DNA of 64,000 nt, taken from positions 12,593,838 through 12,657,837 of the forward strand of contig BROE01000016.1 of the NCBI GenBank assembly GCA_036571765.1, given 5' to 3'. The stretch is from Plecoglossus altivelis (taxonomy: Eukaryota > Chordata > Actinopteri > Osmeriformes > Plecoglossidae). Shown piece by piece: positions 1 to 13,485 of this stretch (its first letter is position 1; every line of letters starts with the position of its first letter). Below the pieces are notes generated by a model, which had not been told where the DNA came from, searched no databases, and was given only the letters and a program-made list of their open reading frames with translations. Position numbers and translations under genes: made by a program.

Positions 1-169
1 CATTTTGACAGATTGTGGTGAGAGAAGAACACGAGCAGAAGAAAGGGGCTCCCACTCTTTCGCTGACCTCGCCTTTGTTCCTCTGTAGTGGTCACCTGTC
101 ACGCCCCACAATGCTGAGCGCCCCCCCCCCCTTTCCCCTCCACTGCAACCTGGACCCTCAGATCTGGCT

Positions 170-171
<2 letters not shown>

Positions 172-202
<31 letters not shown>
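172..202. repeat. 31-base G homopolymer
   Basis: An uninterrupted run of about 31 G residues follows a C run at about 121-132. Homopolymers of this length are hard to sequence, so the exact length is unreliable and the site may mark an assembly join. Confidence 0.9.
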
Positions 203-203
<1 letters not shown>

Positions 204-1656
204 GAGGGTCGAGCCTGGGGAGGCTTGGGAAACTAAACTGTTGCATGCAGGACAATCAGAGAGACACAAAGGGAAGCAGAGGGTGGAAAAGCCGGCGTGT
301 CGTCACACACGCATGGATGCATGGAGCCACATGCAGGCTTGCACAAACACACACACACACGTATACACACACCGAAATGAGTGTCATCAGTATCAAGGAT
401 CCTGATGATACGACATTCCCATCACACAAAGCCTCTTGTCACATATGCATGCTCATAAAGACTCACAATGAAGATCCTGTTTTCTAACTATCTTTGGCCA
501 TTTGTCAATAGATCTAAGACAAACGTCTTACTTGACTATCCAACCAAACGCCTCTCTCCCTTCCTTCCAACTCAAGCTCAGTGTTTCATCTGGCTTTTCA
601 CTCTCCAGATCTGCCTGGGTGGCACTCTGTAAGCGTGCCACACAGGTGGAGGTGAAGGGTTTTCCAGACCCTGACCTTCCATGCTTGGCCTGGCCCTCAC
701 TCTGCCCAGGATGGACCTCCTGGCTGGGGTGAGAGGGCAGCAGAGCCTAAAATCACCTGAACCAAACCAAACACCACCACTCCTCCTTACCAAAACAAGC
801 CCCCCACCCCCCACCCCTGCCCCAGCCTCACCCCACACACACTCACACGACCACGGCCATTTGTTCCTGACTGAATCCTCCAGCTGACACTGGATAGACT
901 GGGATGTACGAGGCCTCAGGGGAGTTTAGGGACCCTTCACACGAATCTAGACACATTCCCTCAGTTACCTCTGGATCAATAGCCTATTCAAACAGTCTTT
1001 TGACCCCTAATATAATTTGGTAAATTTCATATACGAATACGAATGAAGTGTGCGGCTGAACTTCATAAGCCCGATGAGAGGGTTCATATAATAATAACCA
1101 TGATTTTCAGAGACTTCACCACTGACCAACAGCACCCATGAAAGAGTTGCAGGAAAGAAATGATCCAATAGCAATGATTCAAGATGGACAGTGATGTCAC
1201 TACTGACCAATGAAGAGCCTAGGATGGAGACGGGGATCAGTGGTGCTGATGAACATCTGCTGTGTCGTGATGGCACCGGTAGTCCCGCCAAGGCTCTTTC
1301 TACTGACACACTGAGGAGGGTATTGTCAGGAGCTAGAACAGCTCCCAGGGGACCAAGCTACCCCCTGTTCCCAGAGCTTTCTCTATACGACTCTCCCCCT
1401 TTTCTCCCTCTCCGTCTCTTGCTCACTCTACCCCTCTCCCTCTTGTCTGTCTCTCCGACTCTCGCTCGCTACATCTCTCTCCCCCTTTCCTGTCTCACTC
1501 GCGGTTCCCCTCTCCCACCTCCTGTTGGTCTCTCATTCTTTATTTTTCTTTCGCTCTTGTCTCCATTCATCTCTTGCTTTCTAGCTCTGTCATTTCAGTT
1601 TCTCATGTTCTACAGCTTCTCTAACCTGTGTCTGTATCTAGCTTTCTACATACATG

Positions 1657-1662
<6 letters not shown>

Positions 1663-1721
<59 letters not shown>
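1663..1721. repeat. (CT)n microsatellite
   Basis: Nearly perfect CT dinucleotide tract of about 59 bp inside a longer pyrimidine-rich block (about 1,380-1,720). A purine-rich GA block on the same strand follows at about 1,985-2,135. Confidence 0.95.
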
Positions 1722-1723
<2 letters not shown>

Positions 1724-3880
1724 CCAAACAAGCACACTGTATGATTCAGGTTCCATAGTGAACGTCATATTCTTTACAGTATAAACAGTAAAGCATCTAC
1801 ACGTACACATTTTTCCTATCCTGGGAGACATCAGGTCTGATGGCCATAACCTCTACTGCATCGTGGGAACTGCTCACGGGACACAATGATTGGCTGACAA
1901 AAGCGCTGGGACACACAAAGGCCACCTTTCTGAGAAGCTATATCCTAGTGCATGTTGGGAAAAAGCAGTAATGGCAGCAGATGTTGAGAGAGCGAGCGAA
2001 GAAGAGAGAGATTGTCAATAGAGGGAGAGTTAGAGAGACAGAGAGAGTGAGGGGGAGAGAGGGGAGAGTGAGGGAGAGAGAGAGGAAGAAAGAGAGAAAC
2101 AGAAAGAGAGAGAGAGAGAGAAAGGGAGAGAGAAAGCAGCAACAGATGCCTGGCTACTCATCTTCAGACTACCATGGCTGGACCATCCCACTAAGAGATG
2201 AAGAGGGGGAGTGCTGCATGGTCCTACACGCACAACAACATTCCCATACATGGTTTGATCGTCACACTACAAGCACTTTTTCAAAAGAGCAGGAAGTGGA
2301 ATGTCAGACTCTGGTGTGATGCCAGAGTTACTGAGATTTGTTTTCAGCTGTCAGTCTGTTCTCAATCTGTTTCATCCCACTTCTATGTCCCATGATGCAG
2401 ATCTTCATCACTTTTGGTGCGTGCTTCTGCTTTTTGTAGCGAGCTAGCCAGGCTGTGACCGCTCTCACAGACCATCTGCGTGGTTCGCTGGTGACAAAGG
2501 TCATCTCCGAGGACCCTGGGTGACCTGGAAAGGTCAGAGGTCACGAAACCTTGGTCTGAGACTGCAGGGATCGTCACGGTTTCAGCAGAGTCATAAACAC
2601 CCCAACTGGGAGACCAATCCGTTACGTGATGGGAGACATGATCTGATAGGCTCATGGGTTGCCAGGTTTGTGTGTGAGTGGAATAGAGGGACACTGTCTA
2701 GTCATGTGTGTATGTGGAAATTGACACTGTCTAGTCATGTGTGTATGTGGAAATGCATGTAGGAAGTGTATGTGAGGGAGGGGTGTGTTTGTGTGTATGA
2801 GGGTTTGTGTGAGTTGTGTGTCGGATGCGTGTGTTAATTTGTGCGTGGGTGGATGATGGTGGGGTGTGTTTGTGCTGAGGTTGAAGGGAATAGGGTGTGT
2901 GTGAGGCGTGGGTTGGGCGTTTGTATGGTGTGTATACGGGGTGTGTCAATGTGCATGTCAGATGTGTGTGTGGGAATGGACCCAGGATCTGACGTCTGAT
3001 TAATGGCCGCTGGCTTTCAATGCCCCCTACTTCTCTTCACATGATAATCATTTCCAATAGCAGATGGGCAAAGTTGAGGTTTAGTCCCCACCTCCAACAA
3101 TGACTGGGGATCCCCCCCACCCTACCGGGGAACAAAGAGTGCAGTATCCCATGTCCTCCACCAGCCTTTAGCTCCAGGGCTAATTACTGCTGGGAACAAC
3201 AGAGAGGGGTGAGGGGGGCGGGCCTGCAGAGTGGCCTCGAGGAAGCCCCTCAGCAACACAGGCTCTTCATGTTGTCACACCACTTGTTAAATGAGTCTCT
3301 TCTCTCTCTCCGTTATGGACAGCTATATCATAGACCATGACAATATGGAGGTTTGGATGGGTAGAATAGCAAATGCGGAGGGAGGAGTGAATCATATAAA
3401 ATGAGAATTGGTTTAACAATAAGGATATTTATGGAGGTGGCTTGACGCAGGTCAAACATCGTAAACCCTTGACCATCTTCCAACACAGCTGACATCTCAA
3501 AGTATGAGTTCTGACTCAACATCGATGTCACAGAGCAAAGCAGTTTCTGGAACATTCTCTAAAAGAAGACAAGTGGAGTCCACGGGTGGGGTGAGGATGT
3601 ACGGCATGGTGTATTCACATCAGCAGCAGCAGGAGTGCCCTGTCATGTCTGTCTGCACGCTGTCCGAGAGGCCCGTGCTGATGTCTGCTTCTGAACCCCA
3701 GACTGATGATTCTCCCAGACAAGGGGCTGCAGAGTCACAGAGGAGGATGTCTGTGTACACATGTGTGTTTATGTATATGTGTCTGCATCAGTGATGAGCA
3801 ACTCCTTTACATCCCTCCTCCCCCAGGCCTTCTGTGGGTGTTTGTGGGTGTAGGACCGAGCGCATCCTCTCATCTCATTC

Positions 3881-4030
3881 TCCCCTCTCCCTCTCCCTCT
3901 CCCCTTCTCCCTCTCCCTCTCCCTCTCCCTCTCACTCCCACTCTCAATCTCCCTCTCCCTCTCCCTCCCCTCTCCCTCTCCCTCTCCCTCTCCCTCTCCC
4001 TCCCCTCTTCCTCTCCCTCTCCCTCCCCTC
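3881..4030. repeat. (CCCTCT)n repeat tract
   Basis: About 150 bp of imperfect hexanucleotide repeat with the unit CCCTCT, interrupted by CACTCC and CAATCT variants. It is strongly pyrimidine-biased and could form triplex DNA. Confidence 0.9.
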
Positions 4031-5063
4031 AGCTCTTTGCTCCTCCAGAGGACAGATGGCGAGCTACGCCCATTAATACTCTGAGCGGCATTTCTCTGCC
4101 TGTGCCCTGGTAACTGCCGGCCTGTGCTGGCATGTTCTCAGGCCTCTCCTCTGCTGGTCGGCATGCCAGCACCCAGCCCGGCCTGGCCCGGCCCAGCCCA
4201 GCCTGGCCTACTGTTGCCCCATATGTAAATGACCAGACACAGAGAGCCTGGCTACCCGCCTTCATCTGAATATGAATAGAGAGGAGTTTAGGGCTTGGGG
4301 GAGGGATGGAGGGGAGGGAGAGCGACAACGAGAAAGACACCCCCTCCAATCTCCCACTCCCCTCGCTGCCCCGACAGACTTCATTATAAAAACAAAACTC
4401 AGACAAGACAGTCAAACTGACTAAAACAATGAGATATGCCCTATTGTCTACCATCGCTCTCTCTGTCATGTTTAGCATAACCGTATTAATAATATATGTT
4501 CTTTTTGGTTGTGTGCAAATTTTTACTTCTGAAGGATTCAAATGAGCTTGTGGCCTGTCTTGTGTCTGAATATTCTGAATATTCCTGCAGGCTGAGCTGA
4601 TCATTGTTTTTCTGGCCATCAGCAGAGACGTATGACAGTCAGATGAGGCCCACAGAGGGACACTAAGAGACTGTCAGAGTTAGGAATCGATCCAGCCATA
4701 ATTAGAGACACAGTAATGCTGTTGATGTACAAATAGATATGGAAAGGTCCAGCATTGGATATAGATCAACAAGTAGACTTTGTTAGACTTTTATTGAGCT
4801 GATTTTATTTATTTGTATAAATCAGTTTAATGGACATCCTCCATTGGTTGATGCTGTGAAGGGATGTTGAACTCAACAATGAGGAAACCTGGTGATGTCA
4901 TCTGACATTTTCCTCTGAAGGTCAACAGTTCATTAGTTTGACTAGATTCTGACTAAATATTTGTTCTTCTCTTTTGCACCAAAAACTGCTTTAGCTTTGG
5001 AAAATCCATTGGAATCCATGCAACCTCTGATGGAACTGACAATGTGGTTCAAACTGTAAAGGT

Positions 5064-5158
5064 TCACACACACGAACACACGCACACACGAACACACGCA
5101 CACACGCACACACACGAACACACGAACACACAAACACACGCACACACGCACACACACA
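5064..5158. repeat. CA-rich tract with ACACACG variants
   Basis: About 95 bp of CA repeat broken at regular intervals by G, giving ACACG and ACGAACAC variants. It is followed within 300 bp by G-rich and GT-rich DNA. Confidence 0.9.
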
Positions 5159-7444
5159 ACCCTGCTACTCGGGTGGTGGAGTCAGTCTTTAAGGCAAACA
5201 GTGAGGCTTCCTTTGGGGGGAGGGGTGGAGGGTACAAAGAGGCTGCTGATTAAGAATGTGCAGTGGGGATGTGTGTGTGTGTGGGGGGGGGGGGGAGTTG
5301 GAGAAGAGAGGAAGAGGTGGGTGAATGTGTTTGTGTGGATGTTTGGGGGGTCTGTGAAATAGGTGGAATAGAGAAGGATAAGGTTTGTGTGTGTGCTTGA
5401 GGAGGGGTGTGTGTGATGGGGGGGGGAGGGGGGTCGTAAGCTAGCAGGAAGAGGAAACAGCCCTGATTTCCTCCCAGGAGCCCCTGCTCTGAGGAGAGCA
5501 AAACAAGAGGACTGGGAGGACCTCAGGATCGACACAATTGTCCCTCAGGAACGTTTCGTATCCACTGAGACACACTGGCACAGGAAAGTGAGACAGAGAG
5601 AGTGAGAAAGAAGGGGAGAAAACTAGCGAGACTGACGGTGAGAGAGAGAGAAATCAGGAAAGATTCCTACTGCCCCGACCTCCTATCCCACTAACTTCCT
5701 CCTACCATCCCCTGGCTCAGCTCTCGCCTGTCCTGTTCTTTCTCCCCCTTCTCCCTCCCCCCTGTCTCCCCTCCTGCCCCTGGTGTTGGCATGTGCACCA
5801 GTGGAGCCTGCTGCTGGCTGTCAGTTGAGATGAGTGTTAGTTGAGATCTGGGCCGGGCCAGTTCTGCCTAATGATCCAGGGGCCCAACTAGGTCCGGTCG
5901 TGCCGCAGGCCACCGTGCTGCAGCCGGTGGGTTCAGCAGGCCGGAGCCACGGGTGGTCGTTAGCCAGGTTCTAATCTGGGCGGAGGTCAGGGGTCAGTGG
6001 GGCGGGCAGCAGGCCTGCTGACAGGGCCACCGTTCACCGGGGTGCTAATGAGCACGTTCCGCCAAGCCAACGGAACGTTGGCAGACGGATTACGCCGCCT
6101 GGTTTGTTGACTGGAGTCAGTAACAGACGGTCGCCTGGGACTCCCGTGTCCCCACCATGGGCCCGGTACTGGCCTGACATGAACAGTCAGTCCAACATTT
6201 TTGCTTTGTCACATGCCGTTCTTGAGCACATGCCAACCCGGCGCAGCGATGGCCACAGAGAGAGAGAATCTGGTCCTGGCTTCCTGCTCCGTCAAAGGAG
6301 GCCTCACTGTACTGTGTTGGTGTGTTTTTGTGCACATATGTGTTTTTGTGCACATAAACTTGTCTGACTTCTAATACTGCTTTAGGTGCCTTTGTCTCTT
6401 TACGATTCTTACAGAGGATGCCGTCAACGTTACTTCGTCTGAGTTCTGGGAGGTCTGGCAGCGCTTTTACACAGGAAGTCCATCAGAAGAGAAAGGAAGT
6501 CCTTGCCAGGACCCACCCTCCCTTCACCGACCAGGGAAGAGGAAAGAGAGATGCTAGTGTAAACACCAACGGGAGCAGACCACTCTATCTACAACAGAGA
6601 AGAGAACTCAAACTCAATCATTAGACAAAGACAACATTCTGAGAAGCCTTCAGGTCAGAATGGTTCAGGACCACCTCTGCTTTCCCACCCTGTAACATCT
6701 TGACACATAACAACTTCAGCTCAACATTCGTTAATGGGGGGGGCTTGTATTCTAGGCTCTTTCAATCCCTGGGCCACAACAGAAAAAGGGAAGCGAAATC
6801 ACAATCAGATTTTTTGTTAACAACGACAACGATCCAACAATAAATCACACTCAAATGATCCTTTTCTTTATTAATGATTGAACAAAACTGATTCCCCAAA
6901 CTGCAGGTGGGTTGCTCTCATAAAAAGTTAAATTGGACTTAACATGGGAGGTCTGTCAGTTATAAAACAGCCATGAAAGAGACACACCTTTGTCTAGCAG
7001 CTGCTAAATGGCTGGCCTACTATCATCACACCTGCCGCTGAGAAGACAATGATCGCTAGACAACGTGGCGTAATATCACATTAGCACACATACACACTGT
7101 AACCAAGGACAGACAAGTAGACCATTGTCTGCTAAAAACGACCCAACCGTCAACTGAGTTCAGCCCAGGCAGCCATCCAGCCAGTGTTCACCTAGGGTGT
7201 GGGGGGGTGTGGGGGGGGGGGGTCAAAGGCCTCTTGGGTTACCATGGCCTTCTGGGACCAGACTGGTGCAGAGCATGTGTGATGTTGTGATGTTAGAGGG
7301 GTGCTGATGGTCTAGTATTTGGCATGTGTGTGTCCCTGTGCAGCTTTGACATGTAGCAGAGGAACTTCCCTGCTGTCCGATGGTATGTGCAGGTCTACGT
7401 CTCCTTGACATGCCAGGTGCCAGAACCAACCTCTGAAGCATAAA

Positions 7445-7612
7445 GACAGGACTGCACTGGCTGGCTGCTGGGCTGGCTGACTGCTGGGCTGGCTGGATGG
7501 ATGGATGGATGCTGGGCTGCCTGACTGGCTGGCTGGGTGGCTGGCTGGCTGGCTGGATGCTGGGCTGCCTGCCTGGCTGGGTGGCTGGCTTGCTAGCTGG
7601 TTGATGGGCTGG
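7445..7612. repeat. (GGCT)n degenerate tetranucleotide array
   Basis: Imperfect array of GGCT/GGAT/GGGT units over about 165 bp. It is related in style to the purer GGCA array 650 bp downstream. Confidence 0.85.
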
Positions 7613-8259
7613 GTAGTGGTGGGTGGAGACTCCTCAGAAACAGACTCACCTTGTCACCTTTGTCATCTCAATGAAGAGAGAAAGTGAGAGAATGACAACA
7701 CTCTGTAAGGGCGTCTCAGATACAAAGACGTTTTTTTGACTTGTTGTCGAGCTGCAGTGGTGGAAGAAGGAACACATTTGGAGGAGGGCCAGTGAAAGTA
7801 TTTAACTCTGCTCCTGCCCCACTTTTCCTTGCTGCTGGACCTGACCTGTGTGTGTGTGTGTGTCTGCATGTGCAAGAGGATAAGGCCCTCTTGCCAATAT
7901 TTACTGAGTGAGTCAGGAAGTCCAGTACAGAGTCATTATCATTAATCTGTCTAACAAGTCGCCTGACAACAATACAGAGAGAGAAAGAGGCTGGAGCAGG
8001 AAAATGACCCTCATCTGGGTCTGGCCAACACACACCAAACTCCACTCCTCACGTCAGAAATCCAAACACAACTTCCCAGACGTCTGCACTAATCTCTCAA
8101 AAATGCAGTATCCCTTGTTTTCCATCCAAATAAGGGAATACACTAATTTATAAAACCTAGAGCGTAATTATGCAATCAAGTGGCTCAGGAGCCAACAGTC
8201 TGGAGGTTGACAAGCAGACAGGTAGACAGAGTCTGGACAGACTGGCAAGCAGGAAAGCT

Positions 8260-8299
8260 GGCAGGCAGGCAGGCAGGCAGGCAAGCAGGCAGGCAGGCA

Positions 8300-8364
<65 letters not shown>
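8260..8364. repeat. (GGCA)n tetranucleotide microsatellite
   Basis: About 105 bp of CAGG/GGCA repeat with only two or three substitutions. The open frames it creates on both strands (Gly-Arg-Gln or Cys-Leu-Pro-Ala repeats) are products of the repeat and not genes. Confidence 0.95.
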
Positions 8365-9067
8365 ACAGAAAGGGTGTGGCCACAGTAGAAGCCCGACAGT
8401 TTCCTTAGAAACAGTGCCCATTTCCTGTACAGCGAGTTGAGAGGGAGGCCCTCCCAGCTCCCTCTGTCTCCCTCCTTCCATATCCTGAGCCCACCCTTCC
8501 CTGACAGCCGCCGCACTGCTTCACAGCTTAACTGTTTCACTGCTGTCAGAGGAAGCGCAGAGGAAACACAGAGGAAACCACCTCCAGCTCACTGGAGGGC
8601 CGAGCATTCTGTATTACACCCTCCTCCTCTCCTCTTCATCCTGCCCACGCAGCGACTCATAAAAACCCACTGACAACCATATAGTACACTGGGGTTTCAT
8701 TTGGCGTGTAAGGTGACACTTTTACTGTCACAACTGTCAACATTTAGTACATGCTTTTTTCTGGTAGATTCAGTTACGACGTACTGTATGTTGAGCTAAA
8801 GACTATTCAAGATGAGAAGGGGGGATCTGTGCGTGTGCGTATGTGTGTGTGTGTGTCAGAATGTGGCCTGATCAGACTAGTGGGAACCCTGACTGGGAGA
8901 CACATGCTGTCCAAGGGAGCATGCTCGCTGGCGGTGGCTCTATGAAGTGGAGAGCTTAATGAAGTGGAGGAACGAGGGAGCGAGGGGACGGAGGGGACGG
9001 TCCTGCTTGGACAGATGGCCCTTTGTAACTCCTGACACCTGCCAGCTGCTCTGGCCGCTACACCACA

Positions 9068-9185
9068 GAGCAGGAGGGAGGGAGGAGGGAGGGAGGGAGA
9101 GAGGAGGGAGGGAGGGAGGGAGGGAGGGAGGAGGAGAGGAGAGGAGAGGAGAGGAAAGGGGAAGGGAGGAGAGTAGAGAAGAGAA
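9068..9185. repeat. (GGGA)n purine tract
   Basis: About 115 bp made only of A and G apart from isolated bases, passing from GGGA units to GAGGA and then GAAGA units. Confidence 0.9.
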
Positions 9186-10742
9186 GAGAAGAGCAGGGAG
9201 GGCAAACAGGAGGGGTCTAAAAGACCAAGCAAGAGAGACTAGTACTATCACAGACTCACAGGGGGAGAGCAGAGAGCAGGGGTATTAGTGCAGGGGTATG
9301 GAGACAGATTGGGGGGAAGGTTGGGGCTGTGAGAAAGCAAGGAGAAGGAGGGGGGGGAAGAGACGTAGTTCAGCCTGGCCTGGCCTGGCCTGGCCTCTAA
9401 GCTGCCAACAGTGGCTGTGTTTGACCTATGACCTGTGGTGTTAGGCAGAGCCATGGCCTGTACTCTATCCCAACAGCGGGTCTACCTCCCTGACCACTGC
9501 ATCCCCTCCTCCGTGGCCGTGCGCCCCTGGCAGTCAGGGAACGCCCCCTTCAGCTATTCAATTGATGACGAACCATCTATGACTAACTCTCATAGAGGAT
9601 GCGATCACTGCCTTGTAAATCACATCTACAGCATAATACAAATCATACAGGTAAGCACAACATGGCCTGAGGCCTTTCTAGGACAGAGGTAGATTCTATA
9701 CAGGCCTTTTTATCTGGGTGAAATAACATTTTGTTGTAGTTGTTTGTGTGTTTTCTTGTTTGTTTGTTCACATGCCACTCTAATGTTTCTGTCCCTGCTG
9801 AGAGACATGTTTGTCTACTTAGTCTCTCAACATTCCACAGACACACACTTCCCTGAGAAAACACTCTCACTCTCCATCCAACTGGGAGTTCATCTAACTG
9901 TTTGCCTGTAGGGGACTGGTGGAGATCTATCCATGAACCTAGCTTCCTCTTGCGGTTGGCGAGTTTTGGAAGTGTGGAAGTGTGGATGTTCACATTTGAG
10001 CGAGTGTGTGTGTGATTCTGTACGCCTGTAAGACTGTTAAACAATGTGTGCGTGTGTAAGCTGAGCTCCAGCTGTGGCTGTAAGCCTTCCTGCAGCTGTA
10101 CCCAACACCTGTGGCTGTTTGTCCATGCCCACCATCCTCCTGTCTTCAGCAGAGATTTAAGGTAAGCCACCATTGGCCTGGCCTGGCATGGCCTGCAGCT
10201 TGTCTCTCCTCCTACTCACTTGGTGGTGGGGGGTTAAAAAAAACAGTAGCAGACAGGAGTAACTTCGAATCCCTGTTTTTGAAAGCCACATATAAGAAAA
10301 AGATGAGTTCAATCCTCTTCTAGACATAATCTAATAATCTACTAGCACATAGTCTACGAGTCATACTTGATTTATACTGGCTTGGTTGGTATACAGGAGG
10401 TCTGACTGGCTAATAAATAGGTTGTCTAATGATCTTTATGATCCTGGCTACAGCCGCCCAATCCAGCAGAACCCCCCTACCATCTCTTCCCTCAGGCCTC
10501 CCTGAGAATGACCGCAGACACACACTGGGCGTTTCTGGTGACAGCTGGTTGGCTGGCTGTACATCCCATCATCCTCTGCTCTCCCTGGGCCAGGAGTCAA
10601 TGAGTGATCCTGAGGGTCAAAGGTCATGCTCTCTTTCCCAGGAGTCCACCCTGCCAGAACAGCATTCCCTTAGAACAGGAAGGGAGGGCATTGTCCATAT
10701 GTTGTCTTCACTCACAGAAAGAGAGTGAGGCAGGATCCTACA

Positions 10743-10745
<3 letters not shown>

Positions 10746-10788
<43 letters not shown>
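10746..10788. repeat. (CA)n microsatellite
   Basis: Uninterrupted CA tract of about 43 bp. A second, shorter CA tract lies at about 11,098-11,127. Confidence 0.95.
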
Positions 10789-10791
<3 letters not shown>

Positions 10792-11094
10792 GAGCCCTGC
10801 TCAGCAGCAGCTCAGTGACAAAGCCGGCCCCCTGTTTGGAACAGGGCTGTGAAACCGAGGAAGAAGATGTCAACTGAAGACTGGCCCACCCCCAACACTC
10901 ACTCATTCCTTTTGTTTTTCTCTTTTGACTCTGTGTCTTGATACCCAGGCACAATTTGATTCAATTCAAAACTTCCTGTCTGAATTTCTCCATCGAAGTG
11001 TCCCACGCATCCTTCCCTCCATAGAAGCTAAGCGGCCCTCTGACCTGAGGCAGTCAGCTTCTTGTCCAGCTGCATAGTCACTGGTGTTGCTTCA

Positions 11095-11127
<33 letters not shown>

Positions 11128-13122
11128 GAAGCACATTGGGATCGTGTGGTGAGCTTGTTGGTGGCTACAGTCTGCAGCTGTACACACACATACACACATC
11201 TCAGGCCAGTGTGCAGCCGGAGGACAGCTGCATCCAGCTGTTGGTCCACGCTGCCCTGGCAGACTGGGGAACCTCTGTGTGAGGGTCTTAGATGGTTCTA
11301 ACGGTCCCATACACACTAACACCATCTGAGAACTATGTCCGCCCACACCTGTTACACAACACAAGGTCTATGGCTGATGTAAATAAGAGACAGAAGGAGG
11401 AGAAGGAGGGGGTAGGGGCAAACACTGTTCATAAACCCCTATTTTTTGTAGTGGTTCAGGACTATATTTTCTGCTGTTCTCCCTTCTCTGACACCTCCCT
11501 ATTAGGTGCTCCATTCCTGCCTCATGAGGTGTGACAGCAGATTCAGCTTGGTTTAGCCAACTTTCTACTCTCCCCAGCTCTGGAATCTCCATCTTTCTCA
11601 TGGTTGAAGGTTTGACAGATAGCAAGGAAGGTTACAGGGCTTTTGCTGTAAATATAAGTGAGAATGTATTCTACCAGGCTTCTTCTGCTCCTGTGTGTTG
11701 TCTTGAATCATTGTGGGTCACTATTACCCCAATGTTCTCCCTCAGATTAGTTTGTTTTCCTACAATAACTTCCCTGCTTCACAACCGAAAAACAAACTTT
11801 ATCCACTGTTTGTTCTGATCCAGGGGGTTGTGGGTGCGTGCGCCTTTGTGCTTTTATAGAATAGGACAGGGAGGGAGGAGTTTTACAGAGTTGGGGTTTG
11901 AGATGTGCATGTGTTTGTGTTATTGGGGTGAGGTGGGGGGAACAAGGCGACAGTTGGAGGGTTGATTGGTACATGAGACCAGTTAAGACCAGTTGAGACC
12001 AGTTTTTATGAGTCATAAAATTTTCAGATACATAAGTGGCAATATAACTGCTCTCAGTCCAGCTAAAGTTCCTCTTTATTTGGATTTGTAACCTTGTACA
12101 TAAACCCTGGTCATAACCACTAAGGAAAACCTTTTCATGTGAGCTCTCCAATGGAATACAGATAATACAGAAGGACAGGAACACTTTTGAACATCTGAGT
12201 TGTGCACGTCACTCGTCAACATTGTACTGTAACCTATGGAAACAGTCAATAACAACAAGACACAGGAGGCCCTAACAGCGTTACTCTATTCAAAACAGAA
12301 ACAGTCTGTCACTGAAAGGGAGTAGGCCTAAATGATCAAAAACAATTGGTTAGTCTGCCATGCATCCTCCTACATCCTAGTTGTGGCAGCTGTCCAAGCA
12401 GCTCCTGGTGTCCCCCTAGTGGTTAAGATATATACATGCAAAAACAAGATAGAAATGAATAGAAAGGAAAGAACCTCTCACTGTTTTCACCAAATAGCTG
12501 AGTGATGTGACTGATATCAAGCAGAAACCTCCATCTCCAACACTGTTTGTGAGGCTGCAGGCAGCCATGCCGTGTCCACACTACTCTCCAAGCTCCACTT
12601 GGTTGACATGTTGACCAGCTTCTCCTGACAAACACCATCTGGTAGGCAGAACCTGCCGTGCCAGGGGAGCATTCACACACCTGTAAGGCTGCTGCTCTAC
12701 CGTCGCTCTATTGTCCCCCTCAACACACCCTTGTCCTCTCAGGTGACAGGGAACCAGTGAGTGTGGTTGGCTGCAACCTTTTAGTCATGTGTTCATAAAT
12801 GAATGTATGTGCTGCAGTAAGTGGACAAGTGTGTGTGTGGGGCTGTCTGCAGTCCCCAAGTTGAGTCGCTGTCTGAATGGAAGCCCTGTGACAGCTGCCG
12901 TCCGTCTGTCCTCCCTGAGGGAGTAAGACTTATTAAACAGGCTCACTCACCTGAAACATGCAGCCGAGACACCACACCTGCCAGGTGGCTAATTAGTACC
13001 AAATAAACCAATCAATAATGGATGTCACACACATGTCACAGTTGTTGTTGAGCTGCGTTTCCCTCGTTTGGAGTGTTCGTGTGGGCAAAGGAGTCATGAG
13101 GCGATGGGGTAAAACAACTGAT

Positions 13123-13128
13123 TTTAAT
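13123..13128 (-). terminator. Candidate polyadenylation signal of phf10 (ATTAAA)
   Basis: ATTAAA on the minus strand about 200 bp past the phf10 stop codon. It is the closest usable signal I found downstream, giving a short 3' UTR. The position is an inference; no transcript evidence is available. Confidence 0.4.
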
Positions 13129-13326
13129 GACGATGAGAACTTCAGTGGTATGATGTAAAAAATAAAAAGTGATCAGGACCATTTACTGTATATACAGCAC
13201 GATTACACAGGTTCATATTCACGTAAAAAAAGACAAAAACATATTGTGTCATACGTCGTAAAAGCACTGATAATAACACAATAAATTCATTGAGGTTTAA
13301 GCAGTTGATTTCTTGCGGCTCCACGT

Positions 13327-13438
13327 CTATTTGTGAGCAGACTTGGATTTCCGTGGCGTCTTCGGCCCCCGTTTCTTCTTAGGAGTCGAGAAGCCTTTAT
13401 CACACACCTCACACACCCAGAGCCCTGGAGGAAGGAGA

Positions 13439-13485
<47 letters not shown>

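Larger units (their letters stand above)
1..13122. other. Gene-free interval rich in simple repeats
   Basis: I see no coding exon that I can assign to a family on either strand. Open frames here are short and mostly read through low-complexity DNA (CT, GA, CA, GGCA and CCCTCT repeats). GC-rich or homeodomain-site-like unique blocks lie at about 2,990-3,250, 4,050-4,290 and 5,780-6,110 and could be conserved non-coding elements. One open stretch at 9,453-9,650 ends at a good splice donor and is treated separately. The interval may be intergenic DNA or part of an intron of a gene beyond the left edge; the sequence does not decide between these. Confidence 0.6.

Noticed and set aside
1191..1784. 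197-codon open frame with Leu/Ser repeats
   Set aside because: It reads through a CT microsatellite and pyrimidine-rich DNA; no domain or exon structure.
5064..5158. CRISPR-like regular array
   Set aside because: The spacing is that of a CA microsatellite with G interruptions; there are no spacers and the genome is vertebrate.
8157..8540. Long Cys-Leu-Pro-Ala and Gly-Arg-Gln repeat open frames on both strands
   Set aside because: They come from the GGCA tetranucleotide array, which is open in several frames. No splice sites or conservation support coding.
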